Positions 6,577 to 14,302 of a stretch of DNA of 21,799 bases are shown here, piece after piece (position 1 is the stretch's first letter; each line of letters starts with the position of its first letter). Under the pieces are notes generated by a model. The model was given only the letters and a program-made list of their open reading frames with translations, was not told the origin of the DNA and did no database searches. The position numbers were made by a program, and so were the translations under genes. The DNA is from CAYUCE01 sp964443275 (GTDB lineage: Bacteria; Bipolaricaulota; Bipolaricaulia; CAYUCE01): assembly GCA_964443275.1 (NCBI GenBank), contig CAYUCE010000028.1:1-21799 (forward strand), in the 5' to 3' direction.

Positions 6577-6659
6577 GAGTTGATAAAGCAAATCTCACAA
6601 AGGCAAACTATAACTGGTAGAAGCTGAAGGCTCAATAAAGCTTTTTGGGAGGTGGGATG

Positions 6660-7625
6660 ATGAGGAATACCACTGCGGTAATCATAGCCACCGGTCAGGA
6701 AGGAGGAGCGGATTCTAAAGTCTCAAATTTTGAGAATTCAGTAACTTACACGGTGTTCGAAGTCGGCCCTGACGGGCAATGTGAAGAGAAGAAAGTCATG
6801 CATTCTCAACACTCAAACGCATCCGAAGCCGGCGGGATTATAAAGAAGGCTCTTTTAATAGTAAAGGAATCCCCGGATGTGGTAATTGCCGAAAGTTTTA
6901 GTTCTAATGTACTAACTACCTTAAAGTTGGCTGGTATCCAGTCCAAGTCTTGCCCGCCGATTTCAGCTCGCCAAGCTTTAAACAAATTTTATCAAGATGA
7001 GCTCTCTTCACCGGTAACCAGAACGGAGGCGGAAAGATCCAATCATGAGACCGGGCTCAGAGCTGATACGGGTGGGGGACTAATACAGAGATTGCTGAAC
7101 GTCATGGGGGCAAAGTTGAACAGATGGCTAGATCATCTGGAAGAGCCGGAGGAACAACTTGCCTATATGGAAAAGAAATTACAAGAGAGAAGAAAGAAGA
7201 TAGATCTTGCTATTCGGGATGTAATCGCTGATAGGAACCTTATCCAGCGCAAATTAAAAGAGAGCCAGGAGGAGATGGGAAGCTCTCTTAGGAGAAAATT
7301 AGAACAAGCCGACCGCAGGTTAGAGGTTTTGAAAGAAAAGAGGCAAGCACTTATAAAAAAGATGGAGAAGATGGGCCCGCGGATGGAGGAGCTCAGATCG
7401 GAATGGAAAGCCACCAAAGCGGAGAACAAAATTGCAGAAGCATTATATGGTTTGGAAGGTGATTTTGGCGATCTGGATTCAACTTTGGATCGCATTGAGG
7501 AAAAGATTAAAAAGAGAAAAGCCCTAGCTGATGCCTCAGCGGATATGATGGAAGAAACTTACCAAGATGAGGTTATAGAAATAGAAAGCGAAACCGGAGA
7601 CTCGGAAGAAAACGGGAAGGAGTAG
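6660..7625 (+). CDS. Fusion of a NifX-like (dinitrogenase cofactor type) domain with a PspA/IM30 coiled-coil domain
   Basis: A 321-residue protein that I read as two known folds joined. Residues 5-93 match the small NifX/NifB C-terminal (Nitro_FeMo-Co) fold: GGADSKVSNFENSVTYTVFE, then G-G-I-I-K-K-A-L, then DVVIAESFSSNVLTTLKLAG. A polar linker covers about 95-138. Residues 140-300 look like PspA/IM30: an amphipathic start (LIQRLLNVMGAKLNRWLDHL), E-E-P-E-E-Q-L-x-Y-M, a long charged coiled coil, and a last helix with L-D-S-T-L-D-R-I-E-E-K-I. PspA and Vipp1 polymerise on damaged membranes. In this protein their membrane-binding first helix is internal, behind an extra domain. ATG 6660 is preferred over ATG 6657 and TTG 6645 because it lies seven bases after GGAGG. 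The acidic C-terminal tail is variable. It stands between a divergent coiled-coil gene and hrcA. The domain assignment is by motif and order only. Confidence 0.7.
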   Translation: MRNTTAVIIATGQEGGADSKVSNFENSVTYTVFEVGPDGQCEEKKVMHSQHSNASEAGGIIKKALLIVKESPDVVIAESFSSNVLTTLKLAGIQSKSCPPISARQALNKFYQDELSSPVTRTEAERSNHETGLRADTGGGLIQRLLNVMGAKLNRWLDHLEEPEEQLAYMEKKLQERRKKIDLAIRDVIADRNLIQRKLKESQEEMGSSLRRKLEQADRRLEVLKEKRQALIKKMEKMGPRMEELRSEWKATKAENKIAEALYGLEGDFGDLDSTLDRIEEKIKKRKALADASADMMEETYQDEVIEIESETGDSEENGKE

Positions 7626-7768
7626 GTCTCAAATCGCCCTTCCTGTTTGAGCCAGCAAAAAACCTCTATCGGGCTTGCTGCCTAAAAGTTAAGTCCGTGA
7701 TGATTCCCTCTCCTTAATTTATTTAAAAAACCGGGACTTAAACCTCACAAGCATCACATTTTACCACC

Positions 7769-7797
7769 TTGACAAGGTTTACCGGAATTGGTATTAT
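7769..7797 (+). promoter_or_regulatory. Sigma-A promoter of the hrcA operon
   Basis: TTGACA (7769-7774), a 17-base spacer and TATTAT (7792-7797) match the vegetative consensus closely. The predicted start, near 7803-7805, falls inside the CIRCE element, so HrcA binding would block initiation. The leader before the hrcA ATG would be only about 20 bases. Confidence 0.8.
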
Positions 7798-7798
7798 T

Positions 7799-7825
7799 TT
7801 AGCAGCCGGTAGTGGTGAGTGCTAA
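7799..7825 (+). promoter_or_regulatory. CIRCE operator (HrcA binding site)
   Basis: Left arm TTAGCAGCC (7799-7807), nine-base spacer (7808-7816) and right arm GAGTGCTAA (7817-7825). The right arm is perfect against the CIRCE consensus TTAGCACTC-N9-GAGTGCTAA; the left arm has two changes. The last base of the element is the A of the hrcA ATG, and the ribosome binding site lies within it. Confidence 0.85.
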
Positions 7826-8841
7826 TGTCTGCTGAAGGAAGAAGAAAGCAAGTCCTTAAGGGTATAATTGATCATTACATAAAGTACGAGGAGCCGGTCT
7901 CTTCACAGATGATCATCGACGAGTATAACTTAGGGGTTAGTTCGGCGACTGTCAGAAACGATATGCACTATTTGGAGCAGGAAGGTTACATAGAAAAGCC
8001 CCACATCTCGGCAGGGCGGGTTCCCACTCAAAAGGGATATAGATTGTTTGTGGATTGGTTAATCGAGCTGAGCAAGCTTACTGAGCAACATTCATTTTCC
8101 CTAATGGAACGATTTAAGTATCAAAAAAGGGAAGTCGGTAAGCTGCTTCGCTATACCGCTTTCTTACTGGCCCAAATTAGCGGCTTTGTAGGATTTATTC
8201 TATCCCCCCGGTTGGGGGAAATGCGCCTTGAATATATTACTTTACTAAACCCTACGACCAACGAAACTTTACTGATCATCGGTTCTAAGCTGGGAATTAT
8301 AGAAACTCTAGCCTTTCGCTCCTCTTTGGAGGAAGAGAGGCTCCAGAAAGTCAATGAAGTATTAAACGAAAGACTAAAAGGGCTAAAATTCGGTCAGATA
8401 AAGGAAATGGCGAGTTTGGAAGATGAGGATGGTTTGTGGCATGATCATTCAATACGCGAATCTTTTCAATTGTTGCAAAAGCTGATAGACGAGAAGGTGA
8501 AGCAAAGGCTTTATATAGAAGGAATTCTAAACCTGCTTACCTCGATGGATGGTACGGATCGTGGGCTGGAAGGTTTTATAGCTCTTATGAAACTGATAGA
8601 AGATAATCATAAATTCTCTCAAGTTTTGATGGAACAAAGAAACGGTGGGGAGGGGACAGTAGTTTCTATAGGCGATGAAAATCCGGCACCGGAACTTGCC
8701 AATTACAGTGTAGTGACTCTGGATTACTTGGATTCAGGTATTTTAGGGGTACTAGGGCCACTAAGGATGGATTACTCTAAAGCATTTTCAACTACTAAAT
8801 ATATTGGAAACCGTCTGGAGGCAATACTCTCTATGTCCTGA
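7825..8841 (+). CDS. hrcA: Heat-inducible transcription repressor HrcA
   Basis: HrcA represses class I heat-shock genes by binding CIRCE and is tuned by chaperonin. The 338-residue product has an N-terminal winged helix (about residues 3-75) with the very conserved VSSQMIIDEYNLGVSSATVR and I-S-A-G-R-V-P-T-Q-K-G-Y-R. The GAF-like and dimerisation parts follow, ending with an S-V-V-T-L-D-Y-x-D-x-G-I-L-G-V-L-G-P-x-R-M-D-Y block and conserved A-I-L-S. Length is normal for the family. ATG 7825 is preferred; a GTG at 7819 is in frame but sits inside the operator. First gene of hrcA-grpE-dnaK-dnaJ, so it should repress its own operon. groES/groEL are not in the window. Confidence 0.96.
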   Translation: MSAEGRRKQVLKGIIDHYIKYEEPVSSQMIIDEYNLGVSSATVRNDMHYLEQEGYIEKPHISAGRVPTQKGYRLFVDWLIELSKLTEQHSFSLMERFKYQKREVGKLLRYTAFLLAQISGFVGFILSPRLGEMRLEYITLLNPTTNETLLIIGSKLGIIETLAFRSSLEEERLQKVNEVLNERLKGLKFGQIKEMASLEDEDGLWHDHSIRESFQLLQKLIDEKVKQRLYIEGILNLLTSMDGTDRGLEGFIALMKLIEDNHKFSQVLMEQRNGGEGTVVSIGDENPAPELANYSVVTLDYLDSGILGVLGPLRMDYSKAFSTTKYIGNRLEAILSMS

Positions 8842-8902
8842 ATCCGCAGCTTTGGAGATTTCATCAATTGCTAATCATAGGAGAAGGAAAGGAGATTGAA
8901 AG

Positions 8903-9535
8903 ATGAGTGGGAAAGTAAAAGATAAAAAGGAAAACCTTGAAGAAAATAAGGCAGAAGAAAATAATGAGAATGGATCAAAGAAAAAGGATCTGGAGGAGAA
9001 GTTGGCTAAAAAAGAAGAGAGGATCGATCAGTTAGAGGAGAAGTTAGCTGAGCAGGAAGAAGAGTTAAAAAATTACATAGAGCGTATAAAGCGGATCCAA
9101 GCGGATTTTGAAAATTATAAAAAGAGAGTCCGAAGAGAACAGAAGGAGAAAAGGGAGAAAGTAGAGGATAGGTTCTTACTTAACATAATACCTATCTATG
9201 ATAATTTGGAAAGAGCTTTTAGAAATTTTGAGCATAATAACGACAAGGATTCGTTCATAGAAGGAGTAGAGAAGATATTCAGTCAATTTGATTCCTTTTT
9301 GGAAGATGAAGGTGTAGAACCCATAGAATCAGAAGGTGAACGTTTCGACCCTAAAAAGCACCAGGCTTTAATGACCGTAGAAAGTAACGTGGAGCCGAAC
9401 ACGGTAGTGGAGGAGTTCGAAAGAGGTTATATGCGAAACAGTCAGGTGTTAAAACCTAGTCGGGTCAAGGTCAGTAAAAGGAAACCTAGTGAAAAAGATA
9501 AATCTAAAGGTGAGAAAATGAGGAGGGATGAGTAA
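8903..9535 (+). CDS. grpE: Nucleotide exchange factor GrpE
   Basis: GrpE dimers release ADP from DnaK in the cytoplasm. The 210-residue protein starts with a very charged Lys/Glu-rich coiled coil (about residues 5-75), then the helix carrying IQADFENYKKRVRRE, then LLNIIPIYDNLERAF, and a C-terminal beta wing with F-D-P-K-K-H-Q-A-L and the final R-G-Y-M-R-N-S-Q-V-L-K-P-S-R-V-K-V. The usual 'vLRPA.V' is VLKPSRV here, a mild departure. The last ~15 residues are a basic, disordered tail. ATG 8903 has AGGAG eight to nine bases upstream. It lies 61 bases after hrcA and three bases before dnaK, so the two should be translated from one mRNA. Confidence 0.96.
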   Translation: MSGKVKDKKENLEENKAEENNENGSKKKDLEEKLAKKEERIDQLEEKLAEQEEELKNYIERIKRIQADFENYKKRVRREQKEKREKVEDRFLLNIIPIYDNLERAFRNFEHNNDKDSFIEGVEKIFSQFDSFLEDEGVEPIESEGERFDPKKHQALMTVESNVEPNTVVEEFERGYMRNSQVLKPSRVKVSKRKPSEKDKSKGEKMRRDE

Positions 9536-9538
9536 ACA

Positions 9539-11392
9539 ATGGCCAAGGAAAAAATTTTAGGAATTGACTTCGGAACAACAAATTCAGCAGTGGCAATAAT
9601 GGAAGGTGGAGATGCGGAAATCATAACCAATGCCGAAGGGCAGAGGGTAACTCCCTCGGTGGTAGCCTTTACCGATGATGGGGAAAGGGTAGTGGGGCAG
9701 GTGGCGAAAAGGCAGGCCATTACCAACCCTGATCGGACTATTCAATCCATAAAAAGAAAGATGGGAACCGACCATAAGGTAAAGATCAAAAAAGATGGAA
9801 AAATGGAAAGTTTCACTCCGGAGGAGATCTCCGCCATGATCCTTAGGAAGCTTAAGAAAGATGCCGAGGACAAGTTGGGGGGTCAGATTAGTAAAGCGGT
9901 GATAACCGTACCCGCTTACTTTAACGATTCACAAAGACAGGCTACTAAGGACGCCGGGAAAATCGCCGGGTTTGAAGTTGAGCGAATCATAAATGAGCCT
10001 ACCGCCGCCTCCATGGCTTACGGTCTTAATAAAAGCGAGGATCAAACTATCTTAGTCTATGACTTGGGTGGGGGTACCTTCGATGTCTCCATCTTGGAAA
10101 TAGGTGAGGGAGTGTTCGAAGTGGTATCCACCGATGGGGATACCCAATTGGGAGGAGACGATTTTGACCAGAAGATTATGGACTGGCTCCAGGATGAGTT
10201 TAAAAAGGATACCGGAATTGACCTCTCCCAAGACCCCGGCGCCATGCAGAGGTTAAAGGATGCATCCGAATCGGCCAAGAGGGAACTTTCCACCAAGAAG
10301 GAAACCACCATTAATCTTCCTTATATCACCGCCGATCAAAGCGGCCCTAAGCATTTAGAAAAAAAGCTTACTAGGAGCAAGTTTGAAGGGATGATGGATA
10401 AGCTCCTTCAAAGGACCATCCGGATAATGAAAAATGCTCTGGGAGAAGCCAAGATGGACTCATCGGACATCGACCAAATTGTGCTGGTGGGTGGGTCTAC
10501 TAGAATACCCAAAGTACAGCAGCTAATTGAGGAAGTTATACCCGGTAAGATAAATAAGGAAATTAATCCGGACGAGGTGGTAGCGGTGGGAGCAGCTATA
10601 CAGGGAGGTGTATTAGCCGGGGAAGTAGATGACATAGTATTGCTTGATGTTACCCCACTCACCCTTTCTATAGAAACTTTAGGAGGGGTAGCCACCCCGT
10701 TAATTGAAAGAAATACTACCATACCTACTGAGAAATCCAAGATCTTCTCTACTGCTGAAGATAACCAAACCACCGTGGATATCCATGTAGTGCAGGGTGA
10801 ACGAAAGATGGCCAAGGACAATAAGAGCCTAGGGAGATTCCAGCTTACCGGTATCCCCCCTGCTCCTCGAGGGGTACCACAGATTGAAGTCACCTTCTCT
10901 ATCGATGCCAACGGTATTCTTTCGGTAACTGCCGAGGACAAAGGCACCCAAAAATCAGAGAGCATAACCATACAGGAGCCCACCAGACTTTCCGATGAGG
11001 AAATGGAGCGGATGAGACAGGAAGCAGAGGAACACGAAAAGGAGGACGAAGAACGGCTTGAAGAGGTAGAGGCCAGAAACGAAGCAGATCAGCTCATCTA
11101 TTCAGTTAACAAAAGCCTCCGGGAGTACGGAGATAAGGTAAGTGAGAGTAAGAGAAGTGAAATCGAAGAGAAGATAAAAAATTTACAAGAGCTTTTGGAC
11201 CAAGAGGCTGAAGTATCCGAGATACGGGAAGGTATAGAAAAGCTAACTGAAGCTTCCCATGAGTTAGCCCAGCAGGCGTATCAGCAATCCGCTCAAGGAA
11301 CGGGTGGTCAGAAAGCCCAGACCGGAGAAGGTGATCAAAAAGAAAGCGGTGATGACTACGTAGATGCCGAGTACGAAGAGGAAGAGGAATAG
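9539..11392 (+). CDS. dnaK: Molecular chaperone DnaK (Hsp70)
   Basis: Hsp70 binds and releases unfolded segments in an ATP cycle set by DnaJ and GrpE. The 617-residue protein has the full architecture: ATPase domain from ILGIDFGTTNSAVAIMEGG through AVITVPAYFNDSQRQATKDA, VYDLGGGTFDVSILE and IVLVGGSTRIPKVQ; the linker D-I-V-L-L-D-V-T-P-L-T-L; the substrate-binding part with T-T-I-P-T; and a helical lid ending in an acidic, Glu-rich tail. Around residues 75-100 it lacks the insertion of about 24 residues that proteobacterial DnaK has, a known marker of Gram-positive type Hsp70. GGAGG lies 12 bases before the ATG, a long gap, so translation may also rely on coupling with grpE. Confidence 0.98.
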   Translation: MAKEKILGIDFGTTNSAVAIMEGGDAEIITNAEGQRVTPSVVAFTDDGERVVGQVAKRQAITNPDRTIQSIKRKMGTDHKVKIKKDGKMESFTPEEISAMILRKLKKDAEDKLGGQISKAVITVPAYFNDSQRQATKDAGKIAGFEVERIINEPTAASMAYGLNKSEDQTILVYDLGGGTFDVSILEIGEGVFEVVSTDGDTQLGGDDFDQKIMDWLQDEFKKDTGIDLSQDPGAMQRLKDASESAKRELSTKKETTINLPYITADQSGPKHLEKKLTRSKFEGMMDKLLQRTIRIMKNALGEAKMDSSDIDQIVLVGGSTRIPKVQQLIEEVIPGKINKEINPDEVVAVGAAIQGGVLAGEVDDIVLLDVTPLTLSIETLGGVATPLIERNTTIPTEKSKIFSTAEDNQTTVDIHVVQGERKMAKDNKSLGRFQLTGIPPAPRGVPQIEVTFSIDANGILSVTAEDKGTQKSESITIQEPTRLSDEEMERMRQEAEEHEKEDEERLEEVEARNEADQLIYSVNKSLREYGDKVSESKRSEIEEKIKNLQELLDQEAEVSEIREGIEKLTEASHELAQQAYQQSAQGTGGQKAQTGEGDQKESGDDYVDAEYEEEEE

Positions 11393-11470
11393 TCTGAATT
11401 TGGTAGCTTATGACCAATCTAACTCAGTGAACCCAAGAATATATAAAAGTCTAAGAGGCGGTGGTATTTA

Positions 11471-12580
11471 GTGGCTAAAAAAGATTATTACGACATTTTA
11501 GGAGTGGACAAGGACGCATCATCGGAAGAGATAAAGAAAGCCTACCGCCGCCTTGCTAAAAAGTATCATCCAGATCTAAATAAAGACGGAGGTAGTGAAC
11601 AGAAATTCAAAGAGATATCCGAAGCTTACGAAGTACTCTCCGATCCTGACAAAAGGGCTCAGTATGATCGTTTCGGTCATGCCGGTCCCGATCAGAGATT
11701 CGATTTTGGGGGCGGTGATTTCGAACGGGCCAGGAGCGCTTTTGAGGAGTTTGGATTTGGAGGGGGAGGGGGTGCTTTTGATGATATCTTTGATCTTTTC
11801 TTTGGTGAAGGCAGAAGAACCAGCCGGACAAGAAGGAAAAGAAGAACCAGCGCTCGACGGGGCGAAGATCTAGAGTATAAGCTAAGGATAAACTTAGAAG
11901 ACGCTGCCAGCGGCACTCGGATGAAGGTTACCATCCCGCGCTATGACCAATGTGGGAAATGCGGTGGATCCGGTGTGGAACCCGGCTCCAAGAAAAGAGT
12001 CTGCCCCACCTGCAACGGACGGGGAGAAGTGGAACACAGGCAGCAGAGTATGTTAGGTAGTTTTATTAACATAAGACCCTGTCCTAAATGTGGGGGCCAA
12101 GGTGAGATAATCGAGGAACCGTGCACCAAATGCTCAGGCAGAGGCCGGGTGCGTGAAAAGAAGGAAATATCCATAAAAGTTCCTCCCGGGGTTGACAATG
12201 GCTCACGTCTCAGATTAAAGGGTGAAGGCAATGTGGGGACAGGAGGGGGACCGGCCGGAGATCTATATATAATAATTGAGATTAATTCACACGATATTTT
12301 TGAAAGAGAGGGCGATGATATAATTTGTGAGCGTAAAATAGATTTTACCAAAGCCGCTTTAGGGGGGGTAGAAAAAGTTCCCACCCTAGACGGTGAAGAG
12401 GCGCTAAAGGTTCCACCCGGCACTGAATCGGGGACTACCTTCAAGTTAAAAGAAAAGGGTATTCCCCATCTTAGACGCAGGGGAAGTGGAGATGAGTACG
12501 TTATCATTAGAATAGCGGTACCCAAAAAGTTAAACCGGAAGCAGAAAAAATTATTAAAACAATTGGAGAAAACAACCTAG
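11471..12580 (+). CDS. dnaJ: Chaperone protein DnaJ (Hsp40)
   Basis: DnaJ delivers clients to DnaK and stimulates its ATPase. The 369-residue type A Hsp40 has a J domain (residues 1-70) with YHPDLN, a Gly/Phe segment (about 74-110), and a zinc region with four C-x-x-C-x-G-x-G repeats: CGKCGGSG, CPTCNGRG, CPKCGGQG and CTKCSGRG. The C-terminal beta domains follow, starting K-V-P-P-G-V-D-N-G. The stretch TSRTRRKRRTSARRGED after the G/F part is unusually basic. The start is GTG at 11471, fixed by the MAKKDYYDILGV start of the family; the nearest purine tract (GAGGCGG) is about 12 bases away. It is the last gene of the heat-shock operon, 78 bases after dnaK. No CIRCE is seen in that gap. Confidence 0.97.
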   Translation: MAKKDYYDILGVDKDASSEEIKKAYRRLAKKYHPDLNKDGGSEQKFKEISEAYEVLSDPDKRAQYDRFGHAGPDQRFDFGGGDFERARSAFEEFGFGGGGGAFDDIFDLFFGEGRRTSRTRRKRRTSARRGEDLEYKLRINLEDAASGTRMKVTIPRYDQCGKCGGSGVEPGSKKRVCPTCNGRGEVEHRQQSMLGSFINIRPCPKCGGQGEIIEEPCTKCSGRGRVREKKEISIKVPPGVDNGSRLRLKGEGNVGTGGGPAGDLYIIIEINSHDIFEREGDDIICERKIDFTKAALGGVEKVPTLDGEEALKVPPGTESGTTFKLKEKGIPHLRRRGSGDEYVIIRIAVPKKLNRKQKKLLKQLEKTT

Positions 12581-12598
12581 CCGCCAAGTGTATAACAT

Positions 12599-12619
12599 AC
12601 CTACCTTTTAAAGGTAGGT
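12599..12619. terminator. Palindrome between convergent dnaJ and rdgB, possible terminator
   Basis: ACCTACCTTT (12599-12608) and AAAGGTAGGT (12610-12619) are perfect inverted arms. On the plus strand a T-rich tract (TTCTTTTT) follows, but only after eight bases. It overlaps the rdgB stop. Position between two convergent genes suits a terminator; the spaced T tract makes it a weak one. Confidence 0.4.
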
Positions 12620-13183
12620 GGCTAACCTTCTTTTTAACTTAACTAAAGCCTTTTTCCTGTGACTTATCTGATCTTTTATTTTGGGACCCAATTGGGCTAG
12701 CGTCCTATCATAGCCTGAAGGAATGAAAATAGGATCGTATCCAAATCCATGTTGGCCGGCCCTCTTTTTACTTATTCTACCACTTAATCGACCATGGGCT
12801 AGAATTAGTAATCGGTCAGGAATATATAAAACTGCTACGCTCTTGAAACTAGCTTTTGGCAGGTCGATGGGGGCAAGTAGCTCCAATAGTTTGGCAATAT
12901 TTTCCTCATCCGACGCTTTAGGGCCGGCAAACCGGGAGGAATGAATCCCCGGCTTACCATTTAGGGCGGTGACTTCCAAGCCGGAGTCCTCGGCCAAAAC
13001 GGGGAAGTTTGTCTTCTTTGAGATACAGAACGCTTTTTTTACTGCGTTCTCCGCGTAACTGGTTCCGTCCTCTTTTACTTGGTCAAAAGGAATATCCCTA
13101 TAGGTAAGAAAGTGGTGACTGTTGAAAATCCTCTTTACTTCCGCAACCTTACCCTCATTTCTAGTTCCCAACAGAATTTTCAC
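12608..13183 (-). CDS. rdgB: dITP/XTP pyrophosphatase (RdgB/HAM1 family)
   Basis: This enzyme hydrolyses dITP, ITP and XTP to monophosphates and keeps deaminated purines out of DNA and RNA. The 191-residue product shows all family marks: LLGTRNEGKVAEVKRIF at the N-terminus, the metal and substrate block VLAEDSGLEVTALNGKPG followed by H-S-S-R-F-A-G, then G-F-G-Y-D-P-I-F-I-P, and the C-terminal K-D-Q-I-S-H-R-K-K-A-L. Length is typical (about 190-200). The start is GTG at 13183 with only a weak ribosome site. It lies 22 bases after dppF in the same direction and is probably read from the transporter transcript. Confidence 0.96.
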   Translation of the reverse strand: MKILLGTRNEGKVAEVKRIFNSHHFLTYRDIPFDQVKEDGTSYAENAVKKAFCISKKTNFPVLAEDSGLEVTALNGKPGIHSSRFAGPKASDEENIAKLLELLAPIDLPKASFKSVAVLYIPDRLLILAHGRLSGRISKKRAGQHGFGYDPIFIPSGYDRTLAQLGPKIKDQISHRKKALVKLKRRLATYL

Positions 13184-13205
13184 TTGTACACACTTCTAGC
13201 TAAAC

Positions 13206-14252
13206 TCAACCCGGGCTGGCTATCTCCTCAACACCCTTAAGGTTTAAGGAGTCTGCAAAGTGACAGCTCACGTAATGGTCTGAACCATAATCTTTAAATT
13301 CGGGTTCCTCCTGACTGCAAACAGACTGGGCATAAGGACAGCGGGGATGAAAATAACACCCGGGGGGAGGATCGACCGGGGAGGGTACGTCACCTTTTAA
13401 GATGATCCTCTCCTTTTCTATATCCGGGTCGGCAATAGGGACTGCAGACATCAAAGCTTCCGTATAAGGATGCTTGGGATTATTAAATAGTTCATCATTT
13501 TCGGACATTTCAGCCAGTTTACCCAAATACATCACCGCCACTCGATCACTTATGTGTTCAATGACCGAAAGATCGTGAGCAATAAACAGGTAAGTAAGCC
13601 TAAATTCTGTTTGTAGATTCTGCAATAAATTTAATACTTGGGCCTGAATGGATACATCCAGAGCAGTCACCGGCTCATCACATATAATCAGTTGGGGGTC
13701 TAAAGCCAAGGCCCGGGCCACCCCAATGCGCTGTCTTTGACCTCCACTGAACTCGTGCGGATAACGTTTCATATGCTGGGGTTTCAAACCCACGGCTTCT
13801 AGTAGTTCCCTCACCCGCCTGTTTTTCTCCTTGCCCCGGGCGATTCTGTGTATAATAAGTGGTTCTCCGATAATGTCCCCCACGGTCATTCGGGGATTTA
13901 AAGAAGAATAGGGGTCCTGAAAGATTATTTGCATCTCTTTGCGCAATTTCTTTAACTCCTTTTTCCCTAAGGTAGTAACATTAAATTCTTCTGCCTGACC
14001 ATTTCCAGTCTGGCTGAAGAAGTTTACTTTCCCCGCCGTAGGCTCTATTAGTCTCAAGATCGACCTTCCGGCGGTAGTCTTGCCACAGCCGCTTTCCCCT
14101 ACCAACCCTAAGGTTTCGCCCTTTCGAATAAAAAAACTAATGTCATCTACAGCTTTAACGTGGGCCGCTACCCGGCGAAAAACCCCTTTTCTAACCGGGA
14201 AGTATTTTTTAAGTCCTTGGACTTTCAGAAGTACATTGTTCATAGCAGGCAA
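13206..14252 (-). CDS. dppF: Oligopeptide/dipeptide ABC transporter ATP-binding protein (DppF/OppF type)
   Basis: One of the two ATPases that power a peptide importer, on the inner face of the membrane. In 348 residues it has Walker A GESGCGKTT (52-60), the Q loop I-I-F-Q-D-P-Y-S-S-L-N-P-R, the signature SGGQRQR, Walker B LIICDEPVTALD, and the H loop I-A-H-D-L. The C-terminal oligopeptide extension has G-C-Y-F-H-P-R-C-P and two further Cys. FPVRKGVFRR near residue 18 marks the OppF/DppF branch. The start is TTG at 14252, because GAGGTGAT lies just upstream; ATG 14243 would be too far from it. It follows dppD by 50 bases. No permease or binding protein gene is nearby, so it must work with parts encoded elsewhere. 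The peptide specificity cannot be told. Confidence 0.93.
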   Translation of the reverse strand: MPAMNNVLLKVQGLKKYFPVRKGVFRRVAAHVKAVDDISFFIRKGETLGLVGESGCGKTTAGRSILRLIEPTAGKVNFFSQTGNGQAEEFNVTTLGKKELKKLRKEMQIIFQDPYSSLNPRMTVGDIIGEPLIIHRIARGKEKNRRVRELLEAVGLKPQHMKRYPHEFSGGQRQRIGVARALALDPQLIICDEPVTALDVSIQAQVLNLLQNLQTEFRLTYLFIAHDLSVIEHISDRVAVMYLGKLAEMSENDELFNNPKHPYTEALMSAVPIADPDIEKERIILKGDVPSPVDPPPGCYFHPRCPYAQSVCSQEEPEFKDYGSDHYVSCHFADSLNLKGVEEIASPG

Positions 14253-14302
14253 ACTTTATCACCTCAAATCACTTTTTTTGTTATCTACATCTAGCATATC
14301 AT

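Noticed and set aside
7689..7742. Inverted repeat TTAAGTCC...GGACTTAA between the NifX-PspA gene and hrcA
   Set aside because: The loop is about 37 bases and no U tract follows, so I do not call it a terminator.
10408..12525. Long antisense frames of about 190 codons opposite dnaK and dnaJ
   Set aside because: They mirror the codon pattern of the sense genes, have biased composition (Ser, Pro, Leu) and no start signals.
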